From assembly GCF_904846625.1 (NCBI RefSeq), contig NZ_CAJHBL010000007.1, forward strand, positions 62,001 through 126,000: 64,000 bases of DNA. Direction: 5' to 3'. The notes beneath the pieces are model-generated. The model ran no database searches, was not told where the DNA came from, and saw only the letters and a program-made list of their open reading frames with translations. The translations under genes and the position numbers were made by a program. Of this stretch, positions 19,017 through 30,780 are shown one piece after another. Source of the stretch: Psychrobacter sp. JCM 18900 (GTDB lineage Bacteria; Pseudomonadota; Gammaproteobacteria; Pseudomonadales; Moraxellaceae). Position 1 is the first letter of the stretch; every line of letters starts with the position of its first letter.

Positions 19017-20512
19017 TATACCGTCTCCTTTGCGATGGTAGAGTGTTGTAGGTGATGGTCGGTATGCTGCTGGAACAGGTGCGCAGTCGTGAGCAGTTGA
19101 CTCTCTTGCCAGTGCTTACCGATTAATTGCAAGCCAATAGGTAGGCCTTCTGTCGTCAAACCAACTGGCTGACTGAGGGCAGGTAGACCCGCTAGGTTGA
19201 CCGCGATGGTATAGACGTCACCCAAATACATCGTTGCAGGATCTAGGTCTTCACTGAGCTTATAAGCCGCAGTCGGTGCAGTTGGGCTAGCAATCACATC
19301 ACAGCTAGCAAATGCTTCGTCGAAGTCTTTAACGATTAAGCGGCGAATCTTCTGTGCTTTAGTATAGTAAGCATCAAAGTAGCCAGCCGATAGCGCATAC
19401 GTTCCTGTCAAGATACGGCGCTGTACTTCAGGGCCAAAGCCTTCAGAGCGTGAGCGTGTGTATAGATCGATAAGATCCGTTGGATTCTCACAGCGATAGC
19501 CAAAACGTACGCCATCGAAGCGTGATAGGTTCGAAGATGCTTCAGCAGGCGCTAGCATATAGTAAGTGGCAAGCGTGATTTCAGGATCAGTGATGTTCAC
19601 TTCTACAATCGTTGCGCCCAGCTCTTCGTATTTTTTGAGCGCAGCACGTGCTGCTTGCTCGACTTCGCTATCAAGCCCTGCACCAAAGTATTCTTTGGCC
19701 ACACCAATACGCAAGCCAGCAAATGGCTTATCACCAGCAGCAGCTTCTGCATCATTGATGTCTTGTACGTAGTCAGGCATTTCGTATTTGATAGAAGTTG
19801 CATCGCGCGGATCATGACCAATCATTGGCTGGAGTAGATAAGCGCAATCTTTGGCGCTGCGTCCCATGCTACCTGCTTGATCCAAACTTGAAGCATAGGC
19901 AATCATACCAAAACGTGACACACGGCCATAAGTAGGTTTGATACCCGTTAGACCACAAAATGAAGCAGGCTGGCGAATGGAGCCACCCGTATCACTACCA
20001 GTAGCAACAGGGACAAAACCAGCGGCAACGGCGGCAGCACTACCACCTGACGAGCCACCAGGGACGCGCTCTAGGTTCCAAGGGTTCTGTACCGTACCGT
20101 AGTAAGAGCTACTGTTGTCTGAGCCCATCGCAAACTCATCCATATTGAGCTTACCTAAGCTAATCATGCCTGCTTTGTCGATGTTAGAGACGATAGTAGC
20201 ACTATAAGGTGAGATGAAGTTATGTAGCATCTTAGAGCCACAAGTGGTCAGTACGCCTTGGGTACAAAAGATATCTTTGTGCGCCATTGGTACGCCAAGT
20301 AGCGGACGCTGATCGCCCTGAGCACGCATCTCGTCTGCCGCTTTTGCTTGTGCGCGTGCTGTCTCAGAAGTATGAGTGATAAAGCTATTGATCTTGCTGT
20401 CTAGCGCATCGATACGCTTGATGTAATGCTCGGTTAATTCTGCGCTGCTAAATTGTTTGTTTTGCAAGCCAGTGATGAGCTGCTCGGTACTTAATAAATG
20501 AAGTTCAGACAT
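19016..20512 (-). CDS. gatA: Asp-tRNA(Asn)/Glu-tRNA(Gln) amidotransferase subunit A
   Basis: GatA is the glutaminase of the GatCAB complex, releasing ammonia that is channelled to GatB. The amidase-signature triad is in the canonical places for GatA: K79 in VPMAHKD, S154 in [10 protein letters not shown] and the nucleophile S178 in [11 protein letters not shown]. Length 498 is normal. Stop and start overlap by one base with gatB, implying translational coupling; gatC lies about 80 bases upstream in the same direction. Confidence 0.98.
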   Translation of the reverse strand: MSELHLLSTEQLITGLQNKQFSSAELTEHYIKRIDALDSKINSFITHTSETARAQAKAADEMRAQGDQRPLLGVPMAHKDIFCTQGVLTTCGSKMLHNFISPYSATIVSNIDKAGMISLGKLNMDEFAMGSDNSSSYYGTVQNPWNLERVPGGSSGGSAAAVAAGFVPVATGSDTGGSIRQPASFCGLTGIKPTYGRVSRFGMIAYASSLDQAGSMGRSAKDCAYLLQPMIGHDPRDATSIKYEMPDYVQDINDAEAAAGDKPFAGLRIGVAKEYFGAGLDSEVEQAARAALKKYEELGATIVEVNITDPEITLATYYMLAPAEASSNLSRFDGVRFGYRCENPTDLIDLYTRSRSEGFGPEVQRRILTGTYALSAGYFDAYYTKAQKIRRLIVKDFDEAFASCDVIASPTAPTAAYKLSEDLDPATMYLGDVYTIAVNLAGLPALSQPVGLTTEGLPIGLQLIGKHWQESQLLTTAHLFQQHTDHHLQHSTIAKETV

Positions 20513-20593
20513 AAGGTGTCGTCCGTCAAAATGTTAATAGCATAAAATAAAATGAGATAATGGCAAATGCGTGATTGTATTACTCAGCCATTA

Positions 20594-20908
20594 TTATTCA
20601 ATCACCTGAGGCACTAGATATAAGCCTTCTTCTACAGCAGGCGCGACTGACTGATTACGCTCACGATTGATGTCGTGTTTTGCTACATCAGCACGCAGCT
20701 CTTGGCAAGCTTCATGGATATTGGCTAGTGGCTTGATGTCTGTCGTATCAACGTTAGATAGCGTATTCATCAGTTTTAATACTTTACTGATATCATCAGC
20801 ATAGCTATCGGCTGTACTTTCATCGACACCTAAGCGGGCAAGGTTGGCAACTTCTAGGATTTCTTCACGGCTGACGTTGCTGTCAGACGTTGTTGGCTGC
20901 TGAGACAT
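20594..20908 (-). CDS. gatC: Asp-tRNA(Asn)/Glu-tRNA(Gln) amidotransferase subunit C
   Basis: GatC is the small belt subunit that wraps around GatA and GatB and stabilises the complex. The 104 residues show EEILEVANLARLGVDESTADSYADDISKVLKLMNTLSNVDT, the usual N-terminal helices, then KPLANIHEACQELRADV and the C-terminal EEGLYLVPQVIE. The first 12 residues are a polar extension. An AGAAAC sequence precedes the ATG. It leads the operon; the divergent region to mreB must hold its promoter. Confidence 0.96.
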   Translation of the reverse strand: MSQQPTTSDSNVSREEILEVANLARLGVDESTADSYADDISKVLKLMNTLSNVDTTDIKPLANIHEACQELRADVAKHDINRERNQSVAPAVEEGLYLVPQVIE

Positions 20909-22628
<1,720 letters not shown>

Positions 22629-22699
22629 GTCATCTTTATCCTTAATTGCTATATAGTCTTGGCAATATATGATGATTTATGTGAATGATGAAACTATAA

Positions 22700-22809
22700 A
22701 TATAGTCGGTTCAATATAATTTGGATACAGGAAAGCCGAGCGAAAGTACTACAAGTATTAGGCTGAGCGCGACTGACACCGTATCTAATTTATAGAAAAT
22801 TGACTATAT
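22700..22809 (-). repeat. 110-bp interspersed repeat with inverted ends, copy 1
   Basis: The element starts ATATAGTC and ends with its complement GACTATAT. The imperfect inverted ends reach about 29 bp (GGATAC near the left end, GTATCT near the right). It has no coding capacity. It is the same length as the copy at 60555-60664, and the reverse complement of that copy matches its interior in blocks (ATACA..GG.AGCC, TACAAGTA, CGTA). I infer a small non-autonomous mobile or MITE-like repeat. Confidence 0.6.
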
Positions 22810-22941
22810 ATAAAATTAAAGGTAGCCGATTGTGCTACCTTTAATTGCATTCATTTGTGCTAGAACCCAATATCCTCGATAAACACTCATGCTGTAAATA
22901 AGTGCTATTGTTTATTTTAGAATCCTTAAATCAGACGACTT

Positions 22942-23802
22942 ATGACTCCAAGTATTTTTGCGCGCCAGCCGTTATCACTTCGTAAGACTGTTATCGTATT
23001 GATAGCAGCCTTAATTTTGATGTGGTTTGATAGCAAAAACTCTGATTGGTTCAAGCCTGTACGTAGCACCAGTCATGCCGCCATGCAGCCAATCTATGAG
23101 CTGTCTCTATTGCCAAGCTATGCAAAGCATTGGGCTGGTGGCAGCCTGCAGTCAAAAGAAGCATTGCGACGCGAAAACATGCAGCTAAAGTCGCAATTGA
23201 TACATGCGCATGCCAAACTACAACAGCAAGATTATATTTTGGCGCAGAACGCACGCCTACAAGGTATTTTATCTACCACCAAGCCTGAGCAGTTCGATCT
23301 TAATTTGGCACAAGTCATCGGTACAGATACCAATTTGCTCAGACAGATTGTCGTGCTTAATAAAGGTGAGCAAGATGGCGTACAAGTTGGGCAAACGGTC
23401 ATCGATGAAGACGGTGTATTAGGACAGATTATCAATGTTTATCCCAATACTAGCCGTTTGTTGTTGATTACAGATGAGCAGCAGTCAGTTGCGGTCACTG
23501 TCAAGCGTACTGGTCAGCGTGCTATCGTCACAGGCCAAGGTATCCCATCTTCATTAAGTCTCAATTACGTCTTCAAAACATCGGATGTGCGAGTAGGTGA
23601 TGAGCTAGTGTCGTCAGGATTGGGCGGTCGTATTCCGGCAGGCTATCGAGTAGGGCGTATCGCGCATGTCAAAGATGAGCAAACCGACAACTTTAGAACG
23701 ATCGAAGTTACTCCAGCAGCTAACTTTATTGACAATGCCTATGTACTAATACTTCAAGACAAGCTGTTAAATGAGAACAATGCTACTGCTAGTGCCCCGT
23801 AG
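22942..23802 (+). CDS. mreC: Rod shape-determining protein MreC
   Basis: MreC is a bitopic membrane protein that links MreB to the elongation synthases in the periplasm. A short cytoplasmic N-terminus (ARQPLSLRKT) precedes a transmembrane helix at about 16-33 (TVIVLIAALILMWFDS). A coiled coil lies at about 72-103 (KEALRRENMQLKSQLIHAHAKLQQQDYIL). The C-terminal beta-domain contains VVLNKGEQDGVQVGQTVIDEDGVLGQI and DELVSSGLGGRIPAGYRVGRI, both family signatures. The 286 residues are normal. It is separated from mreB by 313 bases carrying a 110-bp repeat, so a second promoter is possible. Confidence 0.96.
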   Translation: MTPSIFARQPLSLRKTVIVLIAALILMWFDSKNSDWFKPVRSTSHAAMQPIYELSLLPSYAKHWAGGSLQSKEALRRENMQLKSQLIHAHAKLQQQDYILAQNARLQGILSTTKPEQFDLNLAQVIGTDTNLLRQIVVLNKGEQDGVQVGQTVIDEDGVLGQIINVYPNTSRLLLITDEQQSVAVTVKRTGQRAIVTGQGIPSSLSLNYVFKTSDVRVGDELVSSGLGGRIPAGYRVGRIAHVKDEQTDNFRTIEVTPAANFIDNAYVLILQDKLLNENNATASAP

Positions 23803-23943
23803 ATAATGACGTAAGCCACAGTATTTACGGCTAACTAGCTGGTTTATTAACGTTTTAAAGCTTTCCATTTATGGTATTCACCTTGCCAATATCCAATCAA
23901 CAATATCACCGCAACCATCAAACACTCGCTAAGGTAAGTATCC

Positions 23944-24429
23944 ATGTCGTATCCTGATTCTGAGAATGCCACGATACTATTGATAGTTGTGATTGTTCTA
24001 AGTTTCATCGCTGCATCATCACTCAATGTCTATCCATTAAGTCCAAGTATGGCCACACTGCGTCCCATGGTCATGATCATGGTGCTGATCTATTGGTTAC
24101 TGTTTCAGCCGCGCTATGTCGGCATTTTTACCGCATTTACGGTTGGGCTAATTGCTGATTTATTGATGGATACCCATTTAGGACAGCAAGCTTTCGCCGC
24201 TGTTGTGGTTGCACTGGTTATCAAAATTACCAGTATCTATGTCAGACAGTTGAACACAATTAGCGCGTGGCTGATTGCTAGTCTAGGGTTGATTGTCTTT
24301 CAGTTAAATCTATGGATACTACAGATGTTTATTCAAAACGTCTTTGTCGCCCAGTCGGCTCTGTCATTGTTTATGAGTATCATCAGCTGGCCACTCGTAC
24401 TGTTTGCTTTACGCAAGTTTTCGCGTTAA
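23944..24429 (+). CDS. mreD: Rod shape-determining protein MreD
   Basis: MreD is a small polytopic inner-membrane partner of MreC. The 161 residues contain about five hydrophobic segments: around 10-30, 38-52, 58-75, 81-100 and 115-155. The conserved LIYWLLFQPRYVGIFTAFTVGLIADLLMDTHLGQQAF covers the family core in the middle of the protein. Sequence conservation in the family is low, so the call rests on topology, the GLIADLLMDTHLGQQAF motif and the position after mreC. Confidence 0.93.
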   Translation: MSYPDSENATILLIVVIVLSFIAASSLNVYPLSPSMATLRPMVMIMVLIYWLLFQPRYVGIFTAFTVGLIADLLMDTHLGQQAFAAVVVALVIKITSIYVRQLNTISAWLIASLGLIVFQLNLWILQMFIQNVFVAQSALSLFMSIISWPLVLFALRKFSR

Positions 24430-24533
24430 TGAGTCACTAGCTAAGCTGTTACTCTGATTAACAGCTTAGCTTGTTCTGTCCATAATACTGTATGACCACA
24501 CACATCATAAATTTATAAATGAAGAGAATATCG

Positions 24534-25217
24534 ATGGATATCGTTTTGGCATCTGGCTCTCCGCGTCGTCGTGAGCTACTAGAAAGAGCGCAACTAAACT
24601 TTACTATCTTGAGCGTGGATATTGATGAGACGCCGTTGGATAATGAGTCGCCAACAGACTATATCGAACGCATGGTCGCAACCAAAGCCGATGCCGCGAT
24701 ACAACAATTAAGCGACACATCTCAAGCAAATCACGATAGTCTTACATCACCGTTTATTATTTTGACTTCTGATACCATTGGTGTGCTGTCGGATGGTAAG
24801 ACAGTATTGGTCAAACCCGTCGATCGTGAGCACGCATATAGTATGTGGCAGCGTATGTCTGATAACGTCCACGAAGTATGGACTGCAGTCCAAGCGACTC
24901 AAGTACAGCTATTGCCTACAGCAGAACGAAGTCCCTCAGAACCTACACAGTGCTTGCAAGTTATTAATCAGCATCGAATCACTGAACGTACGGAAGTGAC
25001 TTTTATACCACTGACGACACAGATGATGAGCGATTATTGGGATAGTGGCGAACCCGCTGATAAAGCGGGTGGATATGGTATTCAAGGACTGGGTGCTGCG
25101 TGGGTCAGTCGTATCAACGGCAGCTATACCAATGTCGTTGGTCTGCCACTGGCACAAACGCTGGCACTAATCAAAGAAATGACAGAAGGGAGTGTGGACA
25201 CAGTCAACCCGTTATAA
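24534..25217 (+). CDS. maf: Maf-type nucleoside triphosphate pyrophosphatase
   Basis: Maf proteins hydrolyse non-canonical or excess nucleoside triphosphates (dTTP/UTP in the YhdE type) to monophosphates. The N-terminus MDIVLASGSPRRRELLERA is the family signature; the catalytic Asp lies in LTSDTIGVLSDGKTVLVKP; and YGIQGLGAAWVSRINGSYTNVVGLPL closes the active site. I place the start at this ATG, six bases after GAAGAGA, and not at the in-frame ATG 15 bases upstream, which overlaps that ribosome binding site. The 227 residues include an extra loop around 125-145 compared with E. coli YhdE (197). Position between mreD and rng matches E. coli. Confidence 0.92.
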   Translation: MDIVLASGSPRRRELLERAQLNFTILSVDIDETPLDNESPTDYIERMVATKADAAIQQLSDTSQANHDSLTSPFIILTSDTIGVLSDGKTVLVKPVDREHAYSMWQRMSDNVHEVWTAVQATQVQLLPTAERSPSEPTQCLQVINQHRITERTEVTFIPLTTQMMSDYWDSGEPADKAGGYGIQGLGAAWVSRINGSYTNVVGLPLAQTLALIKEMTEGSVDTVNPL

Positions 25218-25337
25218 TGAGATATGCACATAACGACACGGTAGGGTAATGGGCAAGAGCAAGTCGCATTTGTTACACTGTCAATCTAATAGACGATGAC
25301 CGTCTAATAAGAAAGCTGAGAGATAAGAGAAAAAACT

Positions 25338-26936
25338 ATGTCCGAAGAGCTGCTGATTAATATTAGTCCAATGGAATCCCGTGTTGCGGTTTTAGACAAT
25401 GGTATTTTGGGCGAGATTTATATTGAACGACATCACAAACTGGGGTTAGTCGGCAATATCTATCTGGGGACGGTCGTACGTGTCCTTCCTGGTATGCAGG
25501 CAGCCTTCGTAGATATTGGTCAATCACGGACCGCATTTCTACATGTCAACGATATGCAGCGTGAACCTCGTCCCGTTGCAGAAAAAAACAAAGCTACTAA
25601 GGCCACTAAGCACGAGATAAATGAGGACGATGCGACTACCAATGCTGCTGATAGCTTGGCTGTGACACCGCCTATTGTCAGTGCGCAAAGTACAGAGATC
25701 GTACCAGCGTCTAAAACATTGATTCAGCATCGTCTGCATGAAAGTCAGCGTATTTTGGTACAGGTAACCAAAGATCAGTTAGGGAGCAAAGGTGCTCGTC
25801 TAACGACCAACATCTCACTGCCATCACGTTATCTAGTATATTTGCCATCGAGTGATCATATTGGTATATCGCAGCGTATCGATGGTGAAGAAGAGCGTAG
25901 CCGATTAAAGACCGAACTTAGTAGCCTGATGCAGACGGTCAATCTCAAGGGTGGTCTTATTGCCCGTACCGCTGCTGAGCGTGTGCCCGTCGATAAGCTA
26001 GAAGAGGACATCTATTATTTATTGCAGCTATGGCGTACCATCTGTGCTCGTCGCCAAGAGATTAATCATCATCAGAGCTCAGAGCTGATTTATCAAGAAC
26101 TGTCACTACCATTACGTTCTATACGTGACTTGGTTCACGCTGATACCGAAAAAGTTATCATTGATAATACGCAAATTTATGAGCAAGTCAGATACTTTGC
26201 CAAAGAGTTTGTTCCATTCGTTTATGATCGAATCGTGCACTACACCGCTGAGCAGTCGTTATTCGATGTACACCGTGTCGAGGATGACTTACGTGATGCA
26301 CTAAAGCGCCGTGTCGATCTCAAGTCTGGCGGTTATCTGATTATTGATCAGACCGAAGCCATGACGACGATTGATGTTAATACAGGTTCTTTTGTGGGCG
26401 GTCGCTCATTAGAGGATACAGTTTATAAGACTAATCTAGAAGCCACACATGCTATCGCTCGACAGTTGCGCTTACGTAATCTAGGCGGCATTATTATTCT
26501 AGATTTTATCGATATGCTTGAGCAACAGCATAAAGATGACGTGCTAGAGAGCTTGCAGGCGCAGCTTACTCAAGATTATGCAAAAACCAAGATTACGCAG
26601 GTCAGTGAGCTTGGACTAGTAGAGATGACACGCAAGCGCACGCGTGAATCGTTGGGCCAGCAGCTTTGTGAGCCGTGCTCAACTTGTCAAGGTCGTGGGT
26701 TCGTCAAGACGGCAGAGACGGTCTGTTTTGAGATTTTCCGAGAAATTATGCGCTGCGCTCGCACTTATAATTCTCCCAAAAAATTCACAGTGGTGGCTCA
26801 TGCGGCAGTCATTGATTTACTGCTTACAACAGAGTCAGACACAGTAGCTGATTTAGAGTATCTACTAGGTAGGGTGATTACTTTTGATGTAGAGAATCTA
26901 TATACCCAAGAGCAGTATGATATTGTTTTAGATTAA
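25338..26936 (+). CDS. rng: Ribonuclease G
   Basis: RNase G is an endoribonuclease of the RNase E/G family that matures the 16S rRNA 5' end and turns over mRNA. The N-terminal S1-like domain (VGNIYLGTVVRVLPGMQAAFVDIGQSRTAFLH) is followed by the catalytic DNase I-like domain with metal-binding Asp in TIDVNTGSFVGGRS and ILDFIDMLEQQ. The zinc-link is CEPCSTCQGRG near residue 452. Length is 532, against 489 in E. coli; the extra residues are a polar insertion at about 80-130 (EKNKATKATKHEINEDD...) inside the S1 region. It lacks the long RNase E C-terminal scaffold. Last gene of the mre cluster. Confidence 0.95.
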   Translation: MSEELLINISPMESRVAVLDNGILGEIYIERHHKLGLVGNIYLGTVVRVLPGMQAAFVDIGQSRTAFLHVNDMQREPRPVAEKNKATKATKHEINEDDATTNAADSLAVTPPIVSAQSTEIVPASKTLIQHRLHESQRILVQVTKDQLGSKGARLTTNISLPSRYLVYLPSSDHIGISQRIDGEEERSRLKTELSSLMQTVNLKGGLIARTAAERVPVDKLEEDIYYLLQLWRTICARRQEINHHQSSELIYQELSLPLRSIRDLVHADTEKVIIDNTQIYEQVRYFAKEFVPFVYDRIVHYTAEQSLFDVHRVEDDLRDALKRRVDLKSGGYLIIDQTEAMTTIDVNTGSFVGGRSLEDTVYKTNLEATHAIARQLRLRNLGGIIILDFIDMLEQQHKDDVLESLQAQLTQDYAKTKITQVSELGLVEMTRKRTRESLGQQLCEPCSTCQGRGFVKTAETVCFEIFREIMRCARTYNSPKKFTVVAHAAVIDLLLTTESDTVADLEYLLGRVITFDVENLYTQEQYDIVLD

Positions 26937-27032
26937 TTTTATTCAAAACAAATGATAGTTCTAGATGAAAGTATTTATGTGGCTGAAGATTAGTCTAAGA
27001 ATGAACATCTCTAATCACACTAGAGATTGCTC

Positions 27033-27060
27033 TTGCAATACCTAAAATACTATGTATAAT
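27033..27060 (+). promoter_or_regulatory. Candidate promoter of the S10 ribosomal operon
   Basis: TTGCAA (27033-27038), a 16-base spacer and a perfect TATAAT (27055-27060) lie about 290 bases before rpsJ. The leader between them has a small stem (AGCTG...CAGCT near 27100-27120). In E. coli the S10 leader is a target of L4 feedback; I could not fold the same structure here by eye, so regulation is open. Confidence 0.55.
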
Positions 27061-27346
27061 ATACACCACTGAATTATATATGCGCAGCTGAATAAAAAAA
27101 GCTGGCGCTATGACAGCTAGAGCATCGTTTCTAGCACTATTTCATTATGCCTTTGCTACTTTCCATTTGATAGGAGGGTTGGCGGGGCTTTAAACTATTT
27201 TGCTTTTGGCACGCTATAAGTTCGGATAAAGAACTCATTCTGGTTAAGAACAGAAGGCCGCTTTAAGTGAATATTTAACCAAACTGCTTTTGATCATGGT
27301 CTTGCGACGCAAGAATGACAAAGGCACATATTAGGAGCTTGCTGGC

Positions 27347-27658
27347 ATGGCTAACCAGAGAATCCGTATCCGTCTTAAGTCTTTTGATCATCGTCTGATT
27401 GATCAATCTGCACAAGAGATTGTTGATACTGCAAAGCGCACCGGTGCGCAAGTTTGTGGTCCTGTACCGTTGCCGACTCGCATTGAGCGCTTCAACGTTC
27501 TAACCTCACCACACGTTAACAAAGACGCTCGTGACCAGTACGAAATCCGTACTCATAAGCGTATGGTTGATATCGTTCAGCCAACTGACAAAACTGTGGA
27601 TGCGCTAATGAAATTAGATTTAGCGGCGGGTGTTGACGTTCAAATTGCTTTGGGTTAA
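27347..27658 (+). CDS. rpsJ: 30S ribosomal protein S10
   Basis: S10 is a 30S head protein and, as NusE, also part of the antitermination complex with NusB. The 103 residues ([20 protein letters not shown]..., [35 protein letters not shown]) are near identical in layout to E. coli S10. An AGGAGC ribosome binding site lies upstream. It leads the S10 cluster. Confidence 0.99.
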   Translation: MANQRIRIRLKSFDHRLIDQSAQEIVDTAKRTGAQVCGPVPLPTRIERFNVLTSPHVNKDARDQYEIRTHKRMVDIVQPTDKTVDALMKLDLAAGVDVQIALG

Positions 27659-27707
27659 TGCACATTAAACACCCAACCCATTAATATAAGATATAAAGAG
27701 GTCTAAA

Positions 27708-28346
27708 ATGGCGATCGGTTTAGTCGGTAAAAAGTGCGGCATGACCCGTGTCTTCACTGAAACAGGCGCATCTATCCCTGTAACAGTTGTTGAGGTCGAT
27801 GCAAACCGCATTACTCAAGTAAAAAATACTGATGTAGATGGTTATCAAGCCATCCAAATTACCACAGGTACTCGTCGTGACAGCCGCGTAACAGCTGCAC
27901 AAAAGGGTCACTTCGCTAAAGCTGGTGTTAAAGCTGGCCGTGGTGTTTGGGAATTCCGTGCCAACGAAAGCGATCTTGAAGGTCGTGAGATTGGTGGCGA
28001 GATTCTAGCTGACTTGTTCGAACAAGGTCAGATGGTTGATGTGACAGGACAGAGCAAAGGTAAAGGTTTCCAAGGCCCTGTTAAGCGTCACAACTTTAGT
28101 ATGCAAGATGCTACTCATGGTAACTCAGTGTCTCATCGTGCGCATGGTTCAACTGGTCAAAACCAGTCACCAGGTAAAGTATTCAAAGGCAAGAAGATGG
28201 CGGGTCAGATGGGTAACAAACGTGTTACCGTTCAGGGCCTAGAAGTGATTTCGGTTGATGCCGAAAAAGGGTTACTTGTCATCAAGGGTGCTATCCCAGG
28301 TGCCACCGGTGGCGATGTTATCGTACGTCCGTCAGTCAAAGCCTAA
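27708..28346 (+). CDS. rplC: 50S ribosomal protein L3
   Basis: L3 is an early-assembly 50S protein whose loop reaches the peptidyl transferase centre. The 212 residues begin [20 protein letters not shown]. The central extension [47 protein letters not shown] contains the Gln methylated by PrmB in E. coli. It is preceded by AAAGAGG and lies 49 bases after rpsJ. Confidence 0.99.
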   Translation: MAIGLVGKKCGMTRVFTETGASIPVTVVEVDANRITQVKNTDVDGYQAIQITTGTRRDSRVTAAQKGHFAKAGVKAGRGVWEFRANESDLEGREIGGEILADLFEQGQMVDVTGQSKGKGFQGPVKRHNFSMQDATHGNSVSHRAHGSTGQNQSPGKVFKGKKMAGQMGNKRVTVQGLEVISVDAEKGLLVIKGAIPGATGGDVIVRPSVKA

Positions 28347-28360
28347 GCAAGGGGATTAAC

Positions 28361-28963
28361 GTGGATTTAAAAACAGTTACAGGTGCGGCGGTTGAGCTTT
28401 CTGATACGGCATTTGGTCGTGAATTCAACGAAGCACTAGTGCATCAAGTCGTCACCGCTTATTTAGCTGGTGCTCGCCAAGGTACACGCGCACAAAAAAC
28501 ACGTGCCGAAGTTTCTGGCGGTGGTATTAAGCCATGGCGTCAAAAAGGTACTGGTCGCGCTCGTGCGGGTTCTATTCGTAGCCCAATCTGGCGTTCAGGT
28601 GGTCGTGCATTCGCTGCAAAACCACAAGATTGGTCACAGAAAGTAAACCGTAAAATGTATCGCGGTGCGATGCAGTGCATCCTAGCAGAATTGATTCGTC
28701 AAGAGCGTCTGATTTTGGTAGAAGAGTTGAGCGTTTCTGGGCCGAAAACCAAAGAACTGATTGCTAAGTTAAACGATTTGAATGCACCTCGTGCACTAAT
28801 CGTTACTAAAGAAGTTGATGAAAACTTATACTTAGCTGCTCGCAACATTCCACATGTCAATGTACTTGGTACAAATGAAGTGGACCCAGTGAGCTTGATC
28901 GCATTTGATAAAGTGATCATGTCAGTTGAAGCTGCGAAACAATTTGAGGAAGCACTAGCATGA
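28361..28963 (+). CDS. rplD: 50S ribosomal protein L4
   Basis: L4 lines the peptide exit tunnel and in E. coli represses its own operon. A GTG start after AAGGGGATTAAC gives [22 protein letters not shown], 200 residues. The tunnel loop is [33 protein letters not shown]. Its stop overlaps the start of rplW by four bases (ATGA), implying coupled translation. Confidence 0.98.
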   Translation: MDLKTVTGAAVELSDTAFGREFNEALVHQVVTAYLAGARQGTRAQKTRAEVSGGGIKPWRQKGTGRARAGSIRSPIWRSGGRAFAAKPQDWSQKVNRKMYRGAMQCILAELIRQERLILVEELSVSGPKTKELIAKLNDLNAPRALIVTKEVDENLYLAARNIPHVNVLGTNEVDPVSLIAFDKVIMSVEAAKQFEEALA

Positions 28964-29310
28964 ATAACGCAAGACTTTATCAGGTCTTAAGAGGGCCTGT
29001 ATTCTCAGAAAAATCTCAAATGCTTGGCGACTCACTTGGTGTGCAGGTATTTAAAATTGATTCTAATGCTACTAAGCTTGAAGTCAAGAAAGCAGTTGAG
29101 TTGATGTTTGAAGGTGTTGAAGTTACTAAAGTAAACACTTTGAATGTTAAAGGTAAGACAAAGCGTTTTGGTAAAAGCATCGGCCGTCGTAACGACTACA
29201 AAAAAGCCTATGTTACCTTAAAAGCTGGTCAAGATGTACAAATGGCTGATGCTGGTGAAGAAGTAGCGAATACTACTGATTCTACTAGTGAAACAGCGAA
29301 TAACGAATAA
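28960..29310 (+). CDS. rplW: 50S ribosomal protein L23
   Basis: L23 sits at the exit of the peptide tunnel and docks trigger factor and SRP. The core ([19 protein letters not shown]..., [39 protein letters not shown]) is normal. The protein is 116 residues, while E. coli L23 has 100. The additional C-terminal tail, from about residue 93, is acidic and Ser/Thr/Asn-rich ([19 protein letters not shown]). It lies at a site close to the nascent-chain exit, so the tail is worth noting. Confidence 0.97.
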   Translation: MNNARLYQVLRGPVFSEKSQMLGDSLGVQVFKIDSNATKLEVKKAVELMFEGVEVTKVNTLNVKGKTKRFGKSIGRRNDYKKAYVTLKAGQDVQMADAGEEVANTTDSTSETANNE

Positions 29311-29321
29311 GGATTACACTC

Positions 29322-30149
29322 ATGCCTATCGTAAGAGCAAAGCCAACATCACCAGGCCGTCGTTTTGTTGAAAAAGTAGTGCATCCACACCTGTACAAAG
29401 GTCGTCCGTTTGCAGCACTTCTAGAATCAAAAAGCAAGTCAGGTGGTCGTAACAATAATGGCCGCATTACTACTCGTCACATTGGCGGTGGTCATAAGCA
29501 ACATTATCGCATTATCGATTTCAAACGTACTAAAGACAATATCCCAGCAACGGTAGAGCGTATCGAATACGATCCTAACCGTACTGCTCATATTGCTCTA
29601 CTTAAGTATGCTGATGGCGAACGTCGTTACATTATCGCTGCTAAGAAACAAGTAGTTGGTGATACAGTAATGTCAGGCGAGACTTCTCCAATTCGTCCAG
29701 GTAACTGCTTACCGCTAAAAAACATCCCATTGGGTACTGTGATTCACAATATCGAGCTTAAAATCGGTAAAGGTGCACAGATGGCTCGTTCTGCGGGTGC
29801 TAGCGTTCAGTTACTAGGTCGTGACGGTGTTTATGCTATTCTACGTATGCGTTCTGGCGAAACTCGCCGTGTACACGTAAATTGCCGCGCTGTTATTGGT
29901 GAAGTTTCTAACACTGAAAACAACTTGAAATCACTTGGTAAAGCCGGTGCTTCACGTTGGCGTGGTGTTCGTCCTTCTGTTCGTGGTGTCGCTATGAACC
30001 CGGTTGATCACCCACACGGTGGTGGTGAAGGTCGTAACAAAGGTCGCCATCCAACCAGCCCTTGGGGTCAGAAGTCTAAAGGACTTAAAACGCGTCACAA
30101 TAAGCGTACTGACAACATGATCATCCGCCGTCGCGCCAAGAAGAAATAA
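29322..30149 (+). CDS. rplB: 50S ribosomal protein L2
   Basis: L2 is needed for subunit association and supports peptidyl transferase. The 275 residues begin [21 protein letters not shown] and contain the essential loop [20 protein letters not shown], whose His is the universally conserved residue near the catalytic centre. It lies 11 bases after rplW with a ribosome binding site AAGGA. Confidence 0.99.
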   Translation: MPIVRAKPTSPGRRFVEKVVHPHLYKGRPFAALLESKSKSGGRNNNGRITTRHIGGGHKQHYRIIDFKRTKDNIPATVERIEYDPNRTAHIALLKYADGERRYIIAAKKQVVGDTVMSGETSPIRPGNCLPLKNIPLGTVIHNIELKIGKGAQMARSAGASVQLLGRDGVYAILRMRSGETRRVHVNCRAVIGEVSNTENNLKSLGKAGASRWRGVRPSVRGVAMNPVDHPHGGGEGRNKGRHPTSPWGQKSKGLKTRHNKRTDNMIIRRRAKKK

Positions 30150-30161
30150 AGGAAGAATTTC

Positions 30162-30437
30162 ATGCCTCGTTCATTGAAAAAAGGTCCATTCATAGACGCG
30201 CACTTGTTTGCTAAAGTTGAGAATGCATTAGACACCAACTCACGCAAGCCAATTAAGACTTGGTCGCGCCGCTCGATGATTCTGCCACAAATGGTTGGCC
30301 TAACTTTATCTGTTCACAACGGCCGTACTCATGTACCGGTTATCGTGAGCGAGCAGATGGTTGGTCATAAACTAGGTGAATTTGCCCCGACTCGTACGTA
30401 TCGTGGTCACGGCATTGACAAAAAAGCTAAGAGATAA
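30162..30437 (+). CDS. rpsS: 30S ribosomal protein S19
   Basis: S19 is a head protein of the 30S subunit that contacts L5 in bridge B1b. The 91 residues start [20 protein letters not shown] and end [13 protein letters not shown], as expected for the family. AAGGAAG precedes the ATG, 12 bases after rplB. Confidence 0.99.
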   Translation: MPRSLKKGPFIDAHLFAKVENALDTNSRKPIKTWSRRSMILPQMVGLTLSVHNGRTHVPVIVSEQMVGHKLGEFAPTRTYRGHGIDKKAKR

Positions 30438-30447
30438 GGTGCTTACC

Positions 30448-30777
30448 ATGGAAGTAACTGCAAAATTACGCGGTGCCGCCATATCGGCACAAAAAGTTAG
30501 ACTCGTTGCTGATGAAGTTCGTGGCAAATCTATTGAGCGTGCTTTGGATATCCTAACGTATAGCAATAAAAAAGGCGCTGTGTTTGTTAAGAAATGCCTT
30601 AACTCAGCCATCGCCAATGCCGAACATAATCACGGCTTAGATATTGACGACCTAAAAGTCGCTACTATCTATGTTGATGAAGGCATTACGCTAAAACGTA
30701 TCCTACCACGTGCCAAAGGCCGTGCTGATCGTATCAGCAAGCGTACTTGTCACATCACTATAAAGGTAGGAGAATAA
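30448..30777 (+). CDS. rplV: 50S ribosomal protein L22
   Basis: L22 lines the exit tunnel with L4; its beta-hairpin can be altered to macrolide resistance. I start it at the ATG giving [26 protein letters not shown] (109 residues, normal length), because AAGGTG precedes this ATG and the longer in-frame extension would overlap rpsS. The hairpin [28 protein letters not shown] is intact. Confidence 0.98.
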   Translation: MEVTAKLRGAAISAQKVRLVADEVRGKSIERALDILTYSNKKGAVFVKKCLNSAIANAEHNHGLDIDDLKVATIYVDEGITLKRILPRAKGRADRISKRTCHITIKVGE

Positions 30778-30780
30778 GTT

